From contig JAOUOP010000019.1 of NCBI GenBank assembly GCA_029880325.1, positions 58,994-122,993 on the forward strand: a stretch of 64,000 nucleotides of DNA, written 5' to 3'. Positions 26,101-34,269 of this stretch are shown one piece after another (the first letter of the stretch is position 1; each line of letters begins with the position of its first letter). Position numbers and translations under genes: made by a program. The notes beneath the pieces are model-generated. The model saw only the letters and a list, made by a program, of their open reading frames with translations, ran no database searches and was not told where the DNA came from. The stretch is from Myxococcales bacterium (GTDB lineage: Bacteria > Myxococcota_A > Polyangia > Polyangiales > JAFGIB01).

Positions 26101-27899
26101 CTCTGGCCGCACCAGACCCGCTCGACGCAACCCATCGTGAAGGTGTCACCGCGAGTTGGACGGAGCCGACGCAGGCCTGGACTGGTCAATTGCTGGGCTA
26201 CGAGCTGCGCTGTGCGGGTACGGAGCTTTTGGCTGATGCCTCGGATGCGAGCAAGAATAGCTGGTGGGATGCGGCCGAGATCATCGCCCTGCCGGCCGAA
26301 CTCACACCGGACGACGCTGCACCCGAGGCATTGTTGTCCTTCCACCCAGAGCAGCTGCGCCATTGCGTCGTGCGGGCCACCGACCCCGCCGGTCAGATGA
26401 CGCCCATCCTCCACAGCACCAACCTGACCCTGAAGTTCCGCCAGCTCGTGCTCAGTCAGGGGACCGGTACGCCATATCTAGGCTTCAAGGTCACGCGCGT
26501 CGGTGACGTCGACGGGGACGGAATCGAAGACATTCTGATCGGTGGCCTGGGTCGGGCCGAGCTCTTCTTCGGAGCCGCCGATGGCTTCAGCAGCTCTGCT
26601 GACGTGGTGTTCTTCGGCGATCTGGGCGGAGTCGGCGCATCGGTTACGGGTATTGGCGACTTCGATGGTGATGGACGCAATGACTTCGCAATCGCCGACC
26701 CCAACTTTGCTTCGTACTTCGGGCGCGTGTCGATTTTCTTCGGGCGGCCCAAGGCGGACTGGCCCGCCTCGCCCATCAACCTCGACAGTGCCTGCAATGC
26801 CGACCTGTGTCTTGACAACGCCGGCTCCGCCTACATGGGCACGACCCTCAGTCCGGCAGGGGACTTCGATGCGGACGGCCGCCCGGATCTGGCCATCGGC
26901 TCGCCCTACGCACCTGGCTTTGCCTCGGAGGGCGAGCTGCTGATCATTCTGGGCGACGCCTACCAAACGCGCAGCTGTTCGGTTACCGATGACTGTCGCA
27001 TGGCTTCGGAAGATTGCACCGGCCCCGACGGCAGCAAGGTCTGTACGTTGAAGGATGGGCAGACATTCTGGAGGCTCGCGTACTCGGTTCCGTCCGGAAA
27101 TTGGACCAACCCACCCGCCGGGGGACCTGTTGCCAGGCTCGACGGATTCGTCATGACCTCGGGCGGTGCCATTGGTGCGTTGGCGTCTGGCATCGCTGCG
27201 CTCGGGCCCTTCGATACAACAGCCGGCGCCGATTTGGCGATCGGCGCGCTTGGAGACGCTGATCTGCACTTCCTGTCCGGGCGCAGCTCCGATGGCGTCG
27301 CAGGGCTTGACGTTTTGGCAACCACCGAGCTGGGTCTGCGAGCTCCGGTCACGATGGTGCCCGACGGCATGCCCGTGGCTTCGGGCGCCGGCTCGTACGG
27401 CTACGAAGTTTCAGCCATCGGCCAGCTACTCGATATTGGGCCGAGCAGCGGCCTCATGGATGTTGCAGTCAGCGGATCGCTGACATCCGAATTTGTCGTG
27501 CAACCGGGAGATCCCGCGTCAGCCTCCGATCCTCGCTTCTCCTCGACTCCGACTACTGTGAGCGGCGGCAACGTGGGCCAGTCCATCGCCAACGGCTACC
27601 ACCCGGTCTTGACGGACGCCAGTGATTTCGATGGGGATGGATTGCCCGAGATTTGTGCGTCCGATCCCCTAACTCCAGACATTCGTTTGTGGTACGGGGA
27701 CGATTTCCTGGTGGAGGCAGCGGACAATGCTGTCAACAAGAACACCGCGATCCAGATCTTGCTGGACGCCACGCAAGACGACACGCTTGACCTCGAGGTC
27801 GAGTTCGTCGGAGACGTCAATGGCGATGGTCACCCGGACATGTTGATCGGCGACTTCTGGTCTTTCGGTACCGCCGGTCAGGCAATTCTACTGTACTGA
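23118..27899 (+). CDS. Giant Ig-like/FG-GAP repeat lipoprotein
   Basis: A 1593-residue exported lipoprotein. The signal segment ends AAGIALMVGCGDD, with lipobox MVGC. Residues about 30-1000 are repeated Ig-like beta domains with patterns such as GVTLLLDG, TLSTGSHTLQART and VDLADGQHTVEAFCRDAAGN, many with paired cysteines. The C-terminal third is an integrin-like propeller with at least five calcium-binding FG-GAP repeats: VGDVDGDGIEDILIGG, IGDFDGDGRNDFAIAD, AGDFDADGRPDLAIGS, ASDFDGDGLPEICASD and VGDVNGDGHPDMLIGD. I chose the ATG at 23118. It lies inside the HprK-PqqD-rSAM-peptide locus on the same strand, so it may be the surface partner or target of that system. From about 25200 on, the base composition is less G+C-rich than before. 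Confidence 0.85.
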   Translation: MTWHTRRVGGRLADSAMVWTVAAGIALMVGCGDDPKKVELSLTTPAPGAVLTSADDIDSSEPGVQVTVQGESKGLKQGTGVVLLIDEAMVDATATIDAEGGIEMPGVTLPTGMHTIVLRTETGSASSDEEQTYTLRSLRITSPAEGDILGRSDDQDVDAEGIQINVTVQGDAVDLSQGVTLLLDGAEAGTAEAGSGDEAVVTGVTLSTGSHTLQARTGEGADAVSSDEIEVTVSESCPSVTFVSPEPPASGEGLTLGGQDACPASGEAFTVDVLVSTDAASGRAATLIVNGQAAATANVSGATLSFEGVAINKRDAPNTLAIEVEDAEGVSCRTDFPGDILVDCAGPDCSIDSPVAVTVMSGGSSTNYVNASMRDDSGYDIQVGTSAEAAGQDVELVIDGRSADALSEQATASGATFAAVDLADGQHTVEAFCRDAAGNVTSSGELTWTVDATPCSVSLTDPGADTLYVAADDEDGGSSGTQVVVTAEVSGSDCGGQRSAVCDPTSGIASGDFVTYDGTSPLLATITLDDGAIDQSLCLEIEDAAGNVGLASVAVAFRDVADAPRLLIESPSDGDSYNALGDGTHTADVDRSSATACDANFSIACTELGSQVQLRHDSPEGVVFASGDCVAPASGDPALPSGYSGRAVFEAAFGDGDQSATIVATQTVTGSSTSTLVGASPAITLGTDCALPALIFTNDPCNATGSGQLATDAEPRDFFVVDGTNDIATLEAVITHDSAADQILTPATVQTGLASFTDIVFGGVGNATLTATITDDFGNQASLSCMVEIVEDLPSVAAFATPTGGTTFGPGDGCDTGDPSKFGAAFVGAVDTDANRTATIFVDNAVAVADVAIAADGSISECVPVPHPGGTVTLRVDSTLGTGFDTASVVLDVALLVITDPVNDQVLLATDDCGGSGFAYQILVDADPSLNGLAYTATGSGSSTGSVSGGAISVCLDLAEGPGSVAVSIDGTSISDTVDVTVAATPPAAGIVIDSLAAPDPLDATHREGVTASWTEPTQAWTGQLLGYELRCAGTELLADASDASKNSWWDAAEIIALPAELTPDDAAPEALLSFHPEQLRHCVVRATDPAGQMTPILHSTNLTLKFRQLVLSQGTGTPYLGFKVTRVGDVDGDGIEDILIGGLGRAELFFGAADGFSSSADVVFFGDLGGVGASVTGIGDFDGDGRNDFAIADPNFASYFGRVSIFFGRPKADWPASPINLDSACNADLCLDNAGSAYMGTTLSPAGDFDADGRPDLAIGSPYAPGFASEGELLIILGDAYQTRSCSVTDDCRMASEDCTGPDGSKVCTLKDGQTFWRLAYSVPSGNWTNPPAGGPVARLDGFVMTSGGAIGALASGIAALGPFDTTAGADLAIGALGDADLHFLSGRSSDGVAGLDVLATTELGLRAPVTMVPDGMPVASGAGSYGYEVSAIGQLLDIGPSSGLMDVAVSGSLTSEFVVQPGDPASASDPRFSSTPTTVSGGNVGQSIANGYHPVLTDASDFDGDGLPEICASDPLTPDIRLWYGDDFLVEAADNAVNKNTAIQILLDATQDDTLDLEVEFVGDVNGDGHPDMLIGDFWSFGTAGQAILLY

Positions 27900-27965
27900 G
27901 TGCGGCTGCTTGGCCGGGCCGATTCGCGAGCGGCACGAGCAACGCCCGACAAAGACGAGAGCAAT

Positions 27966-28127
27966 ATGAAGCGTGAAGATCCAGAGCAGGCGAACCGTGA
28001 CGAGGTGACGCCCCGAACCCGTCGGGACTATCAGGCGCCCCGAGTGGACCAGAGCGGAGATTTCGAACGGCTCGTGTTGGCTTGCGTGAAGGCGTCGGTC
28101 CCATGCCCGTTGCCCGGGCGCTCATGA
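27966..28127 (+). CDS. Putative RiPP precursor peptide with lasso-type leader
   Basis: A 53-residue ORF, 66 bases after the giant lipoprotein gene. A charged N-terminus (Lys/Glu/Asp/Arg) leads to YQAPRVDQSGDFERLVLA (residues 22-39). This matches the YxxPx(L/V)xxxG pattern that PqqD-like RRE domains recognise in lasso and related precursors. The expected core is CVKASVPCPLPGRS (residues 40-53), with two cysteines spaced CX6C and two prolines. Upstream on the same strand lie the HprK-like, PqqD-like and radical SAM/SPASM genes, which fit modification of this peptide, for instance a thioether at Cys. No lasso cyclase or B2 protease is present. The ribosome site is weak (GACGAGAG). It is too small for most gene finders. 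Confidence 0.65.
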   Translation: MKREDPEQANRDEVTPRTRRDYQAPRVDQSGDFERLVLACVKASVPCPLPGRS

Positions 28128-28442
28128 AGTCCGCAACTGCATGACCTGTCGTTTGGTTCGGCAGCGAAAGCCGACTTCGCGCAACCGGTCACCGAAGCGT
28201 TCATCGGCGTACCTCAGGCGGGTCCAGCGATTCTTCTCCAATGCGCTGGGAGCGCGCAGGCTCGCTCTTGCGGCTGGCTGCCACGAGAAGCCGGGTGACG
28301 ATCGGATACGTTCGGTCGAGCCCAGTGGCGGCCTCGATCGGGCCTGACGCGGCGCGCGAACACATAATAGCACATTGTAGTTTTCTGCTGCCCCCACCCC
28401 ACCCCCCCACCCCGCGACAACCCGTGGTAAATTACCCGGACC
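28128..28442. other. Intergenic region before MoxR operon
   Basis: No credible gene was seen, although both strands have short Arg-rich frames. ACATAATAGC near 28364 could be a -10 element. A dense C-tract cluster at 28391-28413 and a small GGTAA-A-TTACC dyad around 28426-28436 lie directly before the MoxR start. Confidence 0.4.
28391..28413 (-). promoter_or_regulatory. G-quadruplex motif upstream of MoxR gene
   Basis: The plus strand has four C-tracts of 5, 4, 7 and 4 bases separated by single A residues. The minus strand therefore has four G-tracts with one-base loops, the most stable class of predicted G-quadruplex. It lies on the template strand 30 bases before the MoxR ATG and could affect promoter opening or early elongation. 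Confidence 0.6.
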
Positions 28443-29441
28443 ATGTCAGTTTCCCATGCGTCGGCGGCCGATTCCCTGGTCACTCCCACGGCCGCGACCG
28501 TTGCGCGCACCATTATCGACAATGTCGAGCAGGTGCTGCAGGGCAAGCCCGAGGTGGTGGAGATGGCGGTGGCCACGCTCTTTGCTGGCGGTCATCTGCT
28601 GATCGAGGATGTGCCCGGGGTGGGCAAGACCACCCTGGCGCGGGCGCTGGCGCTTAGCACGGGCCTCGATTTCTGCCGGCTGCAGTTCACGTCGGATATG
28701 ATGCCGGCCGATGTGTTGGGGGGGGTGATTTTTTCCCAGGCCAGTGGGGAGTTTTCTTTCCGCAAGGGGCCGATCTTTACGCAGATTTTGCTGGCCGATG
28801 AGATCAATCGCACGACGCCCAAGACCCAGAGCGCGCTGCTGGAGGCGATGGGCGAGCGGCGGGTGTCGATCGATGGTCATACCCATGAGCTGGATGAGCC
28901 TTTCTTTGTGGTGGCCACCCAGAATCCCGAGGAGTTTTACGGGACCTATCCGCTGCCCGAGTCGCAGCTGGACCGCTTTTTGATGCGTTTGCGCATCGGT
29001 TATCCACCGGAGGCTGTCGAACGGGCGGTGCTCGCAGGTCGTCGCGGCGGCGATCCGGTGGCGCGCGTGGAGGCCGTGGTCAGCCGCCATGATGTGCTCG
29101 CCGCCCAGCAAAGTGTCGACCGCGTGCGCACCAGCGATGAGCTGCTCGATTACTTGCATGCGGTGGTGCTGGCCACGCGCAGCTCGCCGCTTTTGTCCAT
29201 CGGCGCTTCGACCCGAGGGGCGCTGGCCCTGGAGCGCGCGGTGCGCGCTTTCGCGCTGGTGCAGGGGCGCAACTACGCCACGCCCGATGATGTGAAGGCG
29301 GTGGCGGTGGCCGTGCTGGCCCACCGCCTGCGCCCGGCCGGTGCCCACTCCGGCGCTGTTTCGGAGTTGGGCGCGGGCGGCCATGCCGATAGCGAACGGG
29401 TGGTGCGCGAGATCCTGGCCTCGATTCCCGTGCCGGTCTGA
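28443..29441 (+). CDS. MoxR-family AAA+ ATPase
   Basis: A 332-residue MoxR chaperone. Walker A is IEDVPGVGKTTLARAL (about residues 55-70), the MoxR-specific RLQFTSDMMPADVLG follows, and Walker B/sensor regions are FTQILLADEINRTTPKTQSALLEAM and ATQNPEEFYGTYPLPESQLDRFLMR. It is expected to remodel or activate a von Willebrand-type or membrane partner. The DUF58 gene starts 1 base after its stop and the transglutaminase gene overlaps that one, giving the classical MoxR-DUF58-TgpA operon. No strong ribosome site precedes the ATG at 28443. Confidence 0.94.
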   Translation: MSVSHASAADSLVTPTAATVARTIIDNVEQVLQGKPEVVEMAVATLFAGGHLLIEDVPGVGKTTLARALALSTGLDFCRLQFTSDMMPADVLGGVIFSQASGEFSFRKGPIFTQILLADEINRTTPKTQSALLEAMGERRVSIDGHTHELDEPFFVVATQNPEEFYGTYPLPESQLDRFLMRLRIGYPPEAVERAVLAGRRGGDPVARVEAVVSRHDVLAAQQSVDRVRTSDELLDYLHAVVLATRSSPLLSIGASTRGALALERAVRAFALVQGRNYATPDDVKAVAVAVLAHRLRPAGAHSGAVSELGAGGHADSERVVREILASIPVPV

Positions 29442-29442
29442 G

Positions 29443-30558
29443 ATGCAGGGCGCAGGCGCGGAGGTCGAGCAGGCAGGGCGCGCTGCGGGCGCAGGGCGCG
29501 GGCCCGGCGACGGGGCCGCCCGACCCAAACGCAGAAGCCGCCCCTCAAAGCGCTATTTCCGCACCACGCGCGAGGGTTGGGTCTTCATTCTGGTGACCGG
29601 TGGCGTGGGCCTGGCGGCGATCAATACCGGCAACAATCTGGTCTTCCTGGTCTTCGGGTTCATGCTGAGTCTGATCGTGCTCAGCGGCGTGATGAGCGAG
29701 ATCGTGCTGCGCTCGGTGCGCATCGAACGCAATGCCCCCGAGCGCGCCTTTGCAGGAAGTCCCTGTCTGGTCGAGCTTTCGCTGGAAAATAAGAAGCGTC
29801 GGATCCCATCGTATTCACTCGAAGTTGAGGATCTCGCCGAGAATGCACCCACCGAGCGCCGTTGCTATTTTCTGAAGGTGGCCGCCGGCGCCAAGCAGGT
29901 CGCCGGCTACCGGCGCGTGCCGCAGCTGCGCGGCTATTTCGGGCTGCGCGGCTATCGGGTGGCTACCCGTTATCCCTTCGGCATCATCGAGAAGTGGCGC
30001 ATCATCGAGGCGCCCGAGCGGCTGCTTGTGTATCCCGCGCTGATGCGCGACGAGCAGCTTTTGACCCAGGTTCAGAGCCTCGGCAGCGATGCGGCCACCG
30101 CGCGCATCGGCGCCGGCACCGACGTGGCCGGTCTGCGCCCTCATCGGGTGGACGACGAGGCGCGACATATTCACTGGAAGCGCAGCGCGGCGTTGGGCCG
30201 GCTGGTGGTGCTCGAGACCCACCGCGATTCCAGCGCCCGGCTGAGCATCCGGCTCGATAACGCCCGGCCGCCGGATGGCGACCGCCGCTGGGACGAGGCC
30301 TTCGAGCGCGCGATTTCCCGCGCCGCGGGGCTGGCGGTGGCGGCCCTGGCCCGTGAGTGCAGCGTGGAGATCGTCTGCCGTGGCGCCCGCTCGCCGCTCG
30401 CGCCGGCCGCCGGTTCGGCCGACCCCGTGCTGACCTTTCTGGCCCTGCTCGAGAGCGTGGAGCGCACGGAGGCAGCGCCCATGCTCGCGGCACCACTGGG
30501 CTCGCGCGTGATCGACGTGAAGGTCACTCCAGCGGCCCCAAGTCCGGTGGCGGCGTGA
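29443..30558 (+). CDS. DUF58 domain membrane protein
   Basis: A 371-residue protein. After a basic Gly/Arg-rich head of about 45 residues come two hydrophobic helices (GWVFILVTGGVGLAAINTG and LVFLVFGFMLSLIVLSGVM). The DUF58 core follows, with RVATRYPFGIIEKWR and the hallmark HRVDDEARHIHWKRSAALGRL, corresponding to the family's R.....D..R.I.W..SAR. It should sit in the inner membrane with a VWA-like cytoplasmic part that works with the MoxR ATPase. Both neighbours support this: MoxR ends 1 base upstream, and the TgpA-like gene starts in the GTGA overlap at its end. Confidence 0.9.
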   Translation: MQGAGAEVEQAGRAAGAGRGPGDGAARPKRRSRPSKRYFRTTREGWVFILVTGGVGLAAINTGNNLVFLVFGFMLSLIVLSGVMSEIVLRSVRIERNAPERAFAGSPCLVELSLENKKRRIPSYSLEVEDLAENAPTERRCYFLKVAAGAKQVAGYRRVPQLRGYFGLRGYRVATRYPFGIIEKWRIIEAPERLLVYPALMRDEQLLTQVQSLGSDAATARIGAGTDVAGLRPHRVDDEARHIHWKRSAALGRLVVLETHRDSSARLSIRLDNARPPDGDRRWDEAFERAISRAAGLAVAALARECSVEIVCRGARSPLAPAAGSADPVLTFLALLESVERTEAAPMLAAPLGSRVIDVKVTPAAPSPVAA

Positions 30559-32756
30559 GCTTTTCAGCGCTCCACAAGGCCGTCGCCTATCTGCTTTCGG
30601 GCCTTGGCCTTTTTGCGCTGTCGCTGGGCAGCGAGCTGAGCACGCCGGTGCAGGTCCTGATCGCCCTGGGCTATGTGGGCAGCTACTTCGCCGAGCCACC
30701 GCTGATCGACAATCCGCGCTACGGCTCGGCCTGGAATGCCTCGGTGGTGGGTTTGCTGATCCTGCAGCTGCTGCGCGCTTTTGACCAGGGGCCGTCGCTC
30801 GGCATGGCGATCGAGTTCGCCGCCTACCTGCAGCTCTCCAGGCTCTTCAATCGCCGCAGCGCCGCCGACTACCAGCAGATCGGAATGCTGGCCTTTTTGC
30901 ACCTGATCGCCGGCACCGTGCTGTCAACCAAGTTGAGCTATGCGGCGGTTTTCATCGGTTTCGTGATGGCCACTCCCTGGATGCTGGCGCTATCGCACCT
31001 GCGCCGGGAGATCGAGGGCAACTATCGGGCGACCGAGGCCAGCCCCGAGGAACAGGCCCGCGCTCAGACCGCGCTTTCCCGGGTGTTGGCCTCCAAGCGC
31101 GTGGTGGGGCCGAGCTTTCTCTTCGGCACGGCCCTGCTTTCGCTGCCCCTATTCGCCATGACATTGGCGATCTTCATCATGGTTCCCCGCGTGGGGCAGG
31201 GCTTTCTCTCGTTCAGGCGCGACGGGGGCGAGCGCGTCACGGGTTTTGGCAATCAGGTCGAGCTCGGCGGCTTCGGCGTGATTCGACGGGATCCAACCGT
31301 GGTGTTGCGGGTCTCACCCCTCGACGAAAAACCCGACGAAGAGGGCAAGCGCTTTTTGCGACTGCGCGGCACGTCCTTCGATCGCTACGACGGCCGCCGC
31401 TGGACGCGCAGCCCCGGCGATGTCGACGAGCTGTCGCCCGACGGCGGCGGTTACCACGTGATCCGGCGCCAGCCGCGGCTCGGCGGTAAACTGGCCGACC
31501 GGCGCTATCGCATCGTGCTCGACCAACTCGACGAACCGGTGGTTTTTCTCCCCCACGGCGTCGTCGGACTCAAACTCGCCGAGCGCGTCGTGCGGGCGCG
31601 TAGCGTGCGACGGCCACTGCGCCTGGGGCCCGGCTTCGACCTGCGCTACGCCGACCCCGACGGCGTGGGCCTGATCTACACAGTCGACGTCAGCCGCGAC
31701 CCCAAGGAGAGACACCTGCCGGTGCTTCCAAGCGAGCCGCGCCGCAATTACGAGCGCGTGCCGCCCGGACACGAGCGCATCGCGGAGCTGGCGCGCGAGG
31801 TGACGGGCGGGATCGAGGACCCGCTGGCCATGGCCCAGCGCATCGAGGCCTTCTTGGGTCGCGGGGAGTTTACCTATTCGCTCGAGCAGCCCGAGGTCGA
31901 GCAGCGTTTGCCGCTGGAGGTCTTTCTTTTCGAAGCCAAACGTGGTCATTGCGAGTACTTTTCGAGCGCCATGGCCGTGATGCTCCGAACCCTGGGCGTG
32001 CCGGCGCGCAACGTCACGGGCTTCGTCGGCGGGCGCTACAACCCCATCGGTGGCTACTACGCCCTGCGCCAGGGTGATGCCCACAGCTGGGTCGAGGCCT
32101 ACGTGGAGGGGCGCGGCTGGCTGACCTTCGATCCGACGCCCGCAGCGCGCGCCGGCATGGGACCGCCCGAAGGGGTGTGGGCCGATCTCGGCGCGGTGAT
32201 GGACGCGATTCGTACCAAGTGGATGACGAGTGTGGTCGGCTACGACCTGCGCGCCCAGCGCGGAATGCTGCGCAAGCTGTGGCTGTGGGCCGCCCAGCGG
32301 CGGGCGGCGGCGCGTCAGGCCGAAGCGACTTCGGGGTCTTCGCAGTCGCCGGGCTTCGACCTGCGCAGGGCGCTGCGCGAGCACCGTGGGCTTGTCGTCG
32401 GCCTGCTGCTGTTGGGCTTTGGTCTCTGGATCGTTCGGCTCTTCTGGCCTGGAGCCGCCCAGGGCAGGCGCAAGCTGGCTCCGCGTCAACAGCAGGCACT
32501 CGATCTCTACGCCCAGCTCGAGAGGGCCCTGCGCAAGCGCGGCCACCCGCGGCCACCGGCGCTGACGCCCGTGGAACACGCGCGCGCGCTTTCGCTCCAG
32601 AATTTTCCGGAGCGGGCGGAGGTCGAAGCCGTCACCGCCGCCTACATGCGCCTGCGCTACGGCGATGAGGCCATCGAGCCGGCCGAGCTGGTGCAGCTGC
32701 GCGCGGCCATCGAGCGCATCGGCAGCGAGCGCTCCCAGCGCCGCCCGGCCGCCTGA
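30555..32756 (+). CDS. TgpA-like transmembrane transglutaminase
   Basis: A 733-residue protein with the DUF3488-transglutaminase-DUF4129 layout. Residues 1-215 contain about six hydrophobic helices; a beta-rich periplasmic part follows. The transglutaminase core has the triad Cys in RGHCEYFSSAMAVML (about residue 466), His in GDAHSWVEAYV (about 509) and Asp in LTFDPTPAA (about 524). A last transmembrane helix (GLVVGLLLLGFGLWIVRLF) precedes a DUF4129-like cytoplasmic tail with ALRKRGHPRPPALTPVEHA. Pseudomonas TgpA of this type is a periplasmic transglutaminase. The GTG start overlaps the DUF58 stop, and the gene converges on a kinase gene 13 bases on. Confidence 0.92.
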   Translation: MSFSALHKAVAYLLSGLGLFALSLGSELSTPVQVLIALGYVGSYFAEPPLIDNPRYGSAWNASVVGLLILQLLRAFDQGPSLGMAIEFAAYLQLSRLFNRRSAADYQQIGMLAFLHLIAGTVLSTKLSYAAVFIGFVMATPWMLALSHLRREIEGNYRATEASPEEQARAQTALSRVLASKRVVGPSFLFGTALLSLPLFAMTLAIFIMVPRVGQGFLSFRRDGGERVTGFGNQVELGGFGVIRRDPTVVLRVSPLDEKPDEEGKRFLRLRGTSFDRYDGRRWTRSPGDVDELSPDGGGYHVIRRQPRLGGKLADRRYRIVLDQLDEPVVFLPHGVVGLKLAERVVRARSVRRPLRLGPGFDLRYADPDGVGLIYTVDVSRDPKERHLPVLPSEPRRNYERVPPGHERIAELAREVTGGIEDPLAMAQRIEAFLGRGEFTYSLEQPEVEQRLPLEVFLFEAKRGHCEYFSSAMAVMLRTLGVPARNVTGFVGGRYNPIGGYYALRQGDAHSWVEAYVEGRGWLTFDPTPAARAGMGPPEGVWADLGAVMDAIRTKWMTSVVGYDLRAQRGMLRKLWLWAAQRRAAARQAEATSGSSQSPGFDLRRALREHRGLVVGLLLLGFGLWIVRLFWPGAAQGRRKLAPRQQQALDLYAQLERALRKRGHPRPPALTPVEHARALSLQNFPERAEVEAVTAAYMRLRYGDEAIEPAELVQLRAAIERIGSERSQRRPAA

Positions 32757-32769
32757 GGGCCTGCCGTGT

Positions 32770-34269
32770 CTACTGCATCTGCGTGAAGTAGAAGGCGCCG
32801 GCGGCCGCCGCGCCCAGCAGCAGCAGCAGCAAAAGCACGGTGCCCCCGCTGCCACTCTTCTTCGGTGCCTCGGCTTTGGCCTGACCTCCGGCATTGACCG
32901 CTGTCGCAGCCACGGGCATCGGTGGCGTCGCTGCGGGCGCCGCCGGGGCGTCCGAGTCGGCCTCCATCGTGAGATCGACGTCGAACTCATCGGTGACCTC
33001 GCCGATGGCCTCGCCGCGCGGCGCCGGCGGTCGCGGCGGCGGGGATGAGTCGGCCACCAGCCCCGCCTCGCGCCAGGCCCCCGACTGACTCGAGCGGGAA
33101 TCCTCGGCTGTGAGCGGGGCGCTGCTCTTGCGCGCCACGTCGTCGTCGCTGAACCAGCTGGCGGGATCCTCGAAGTCGCCGAAGGCGCTCTCGCCGCCGT
33201 CGTGCTCGGCACCCAGCCCGCCCTGGCCCGTCGGCAGCGTACCGCTGGAAGAACCCACGCCCACGCTTTCGTCCAGTTCTTCCTGGATCAAGCGGTCGAT
33301 CAGCGACAGCTTGGCCGTGGGCCTGGGCCCCGAGCCGGCGTCTGAGTTGGAGACGACCATCTGCACCAGGCTGGCCAGGTCGTAGGAGGTGACTTTGAGT
33401 TGGCGGCCGTAGAGGTAGCCCGCCAGCGCATCGCCAAACTCACGCGCGCTCTCGTAGCGCATCCGGGGATCGCGCGCGAGCGCCCGCAGCAGGATCTCCT
33501 CGAAGGTTTCGTCTATCTCACGGTTGAGTGGGGCCAGGCGCGGAATATTGGCCGCCTGGATCAGCTTGACCGTGGCGTAGTCGTTCTCGCCCAAAAACAG
33601 GCGCTTGCCGGCCAGGAGTTCCCACAGCACGATGCCCAGGGAGAAAACATCGGCGCGCGCATCGACCTCGAGGCCCTGGGCGGCTTCTGGCGAAAGATAG
33701 CTGAACTTGCCCTTGACCACGCCCGGATCGGTCGATTTGAGCTGGGTGCCGGCCTTGGCCAGGCCGAAGTCGGCGACCTTTACCTCGCCGCGCTTGGTCA
33801 CCATGATGTTGGGCGGCGAGATGTCGCGGTGCACGATGCCCAGGGGCTGGCCGCTCTCGTCGACCAGCTCGTGGGCGTAGCTCAGCCCGCGGCAAGCCTC
33901 GATGCAGACGAAGCAGGCCTGGGCCAGGGTCATGCGCTTGCCGCGCTCGCGCAGGCCCTCGATGATCTTCTTGAGGTTCGCCCCGTCGACGAACTCCATG
34001 ATCAGGAAGAAGGTGTCCTCGCGGGCGCTGATGTCGAAGACGGAGACGATGTTGGCGTGGTTGAGCCGTGCCGACAGCCGCGCCTCGTCCAGGAACATCT
34101 GGATGAAGTCCTCGTTTTGGGCGAGGTGCGGCAGCACCCGCTTGATGGCGACTTTCTTCTTGAAGCCCTGGACGCTGGTGGCTTCCCCCACAAAGACCTC
34201 GGCCATACCGCCTGCTTCCAGGCGTTGGATCACGCGGTACTTCTGCTCGGCCATGGGTTGGGCTGCCAT
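32770..34269 (-). CDS. Membrane-anchored Ser/Thr protein kinase
   Basis: A 499-residue Hanks-type kinase. The G-loop is LEAGGMAEVFVGEA, the Lys is in VAIKRVLPHL, the catalytic loop is HRDISPPNIMV, DFG is in VADFGLAKAG, and SYLSPEAAQG replaces the APE motif. The kinase domain ends near residue 300. A long, acidic, Ser/Pro-rich cytoplasmic linker follows, then a single transmembrane helix, VLLLLLLLGAAAAGAFYF, at the very C-terminus, so there is almost no extracellular sensor. The start is uncertain: ATG 34269, ATG 34254 and GTG 34320 are all in frame and none has a good ribosome site. This PknB-like form with SPPN and SPE variants is common in myxobacteria. Confidence 0.9.
   Translation of the reverse strand: MAAQPMAEQKYRVIQRLEAGGMAEVFVGEATSVQGFKKKVAIKRVLPHLAQNEDFIQMFLDEARLSARLNHANIVSVFDISAREDTFFLIMEFVDGANLKKIIEGLRERGKRMTLAQACFVCIEACRGLSYAHELVDESGQPLGIVHRDISPPNIMVTKRGEVKVADFGLAKAGTQLKSTDPGVVKGKFSYLSPEAAQGLEVDARADVFSLGIVLWELLAGKRLFLGENDYATVKLIQAANIPRLAPLNREIDETFEEILLRALARDPRMRYESAREFGDALAGYLYGRQLKVTSYDLASLVQMVVSNSDAGSGPRPTAKLSLIDRLIQEELDESVGVGSSSGTLPTGQGGLGAEHDGGESAFGDFEDPASWFSDDDVARKSSAPLTAEDSRSSQSGAWREAGLVADSSPPPRPPAPRGEAIGEVTDEFDVDLTMEADSDAPAAPAATPPMPVAATAVNAGGQAKAEAPKKSGSGGTVLLLLLLLGAAAAGAFYFTQMQ

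Noticed and set aside
20394..28127. Calling the locus a lasso-peptide cluster
   Set aside because: The leader motif, PqqD and kinase fit, but neither the asparagine-synthetase-like cyclase nor the transglutaminase-like leader protease is present, while a radical SAM enzyme is.
28122..28397. Minus-strand 91-codon frame before the MoxR gene
   Set aside because: No ribosome site, no family pattern, and it overlaps the stop of the precursor peptide gene.
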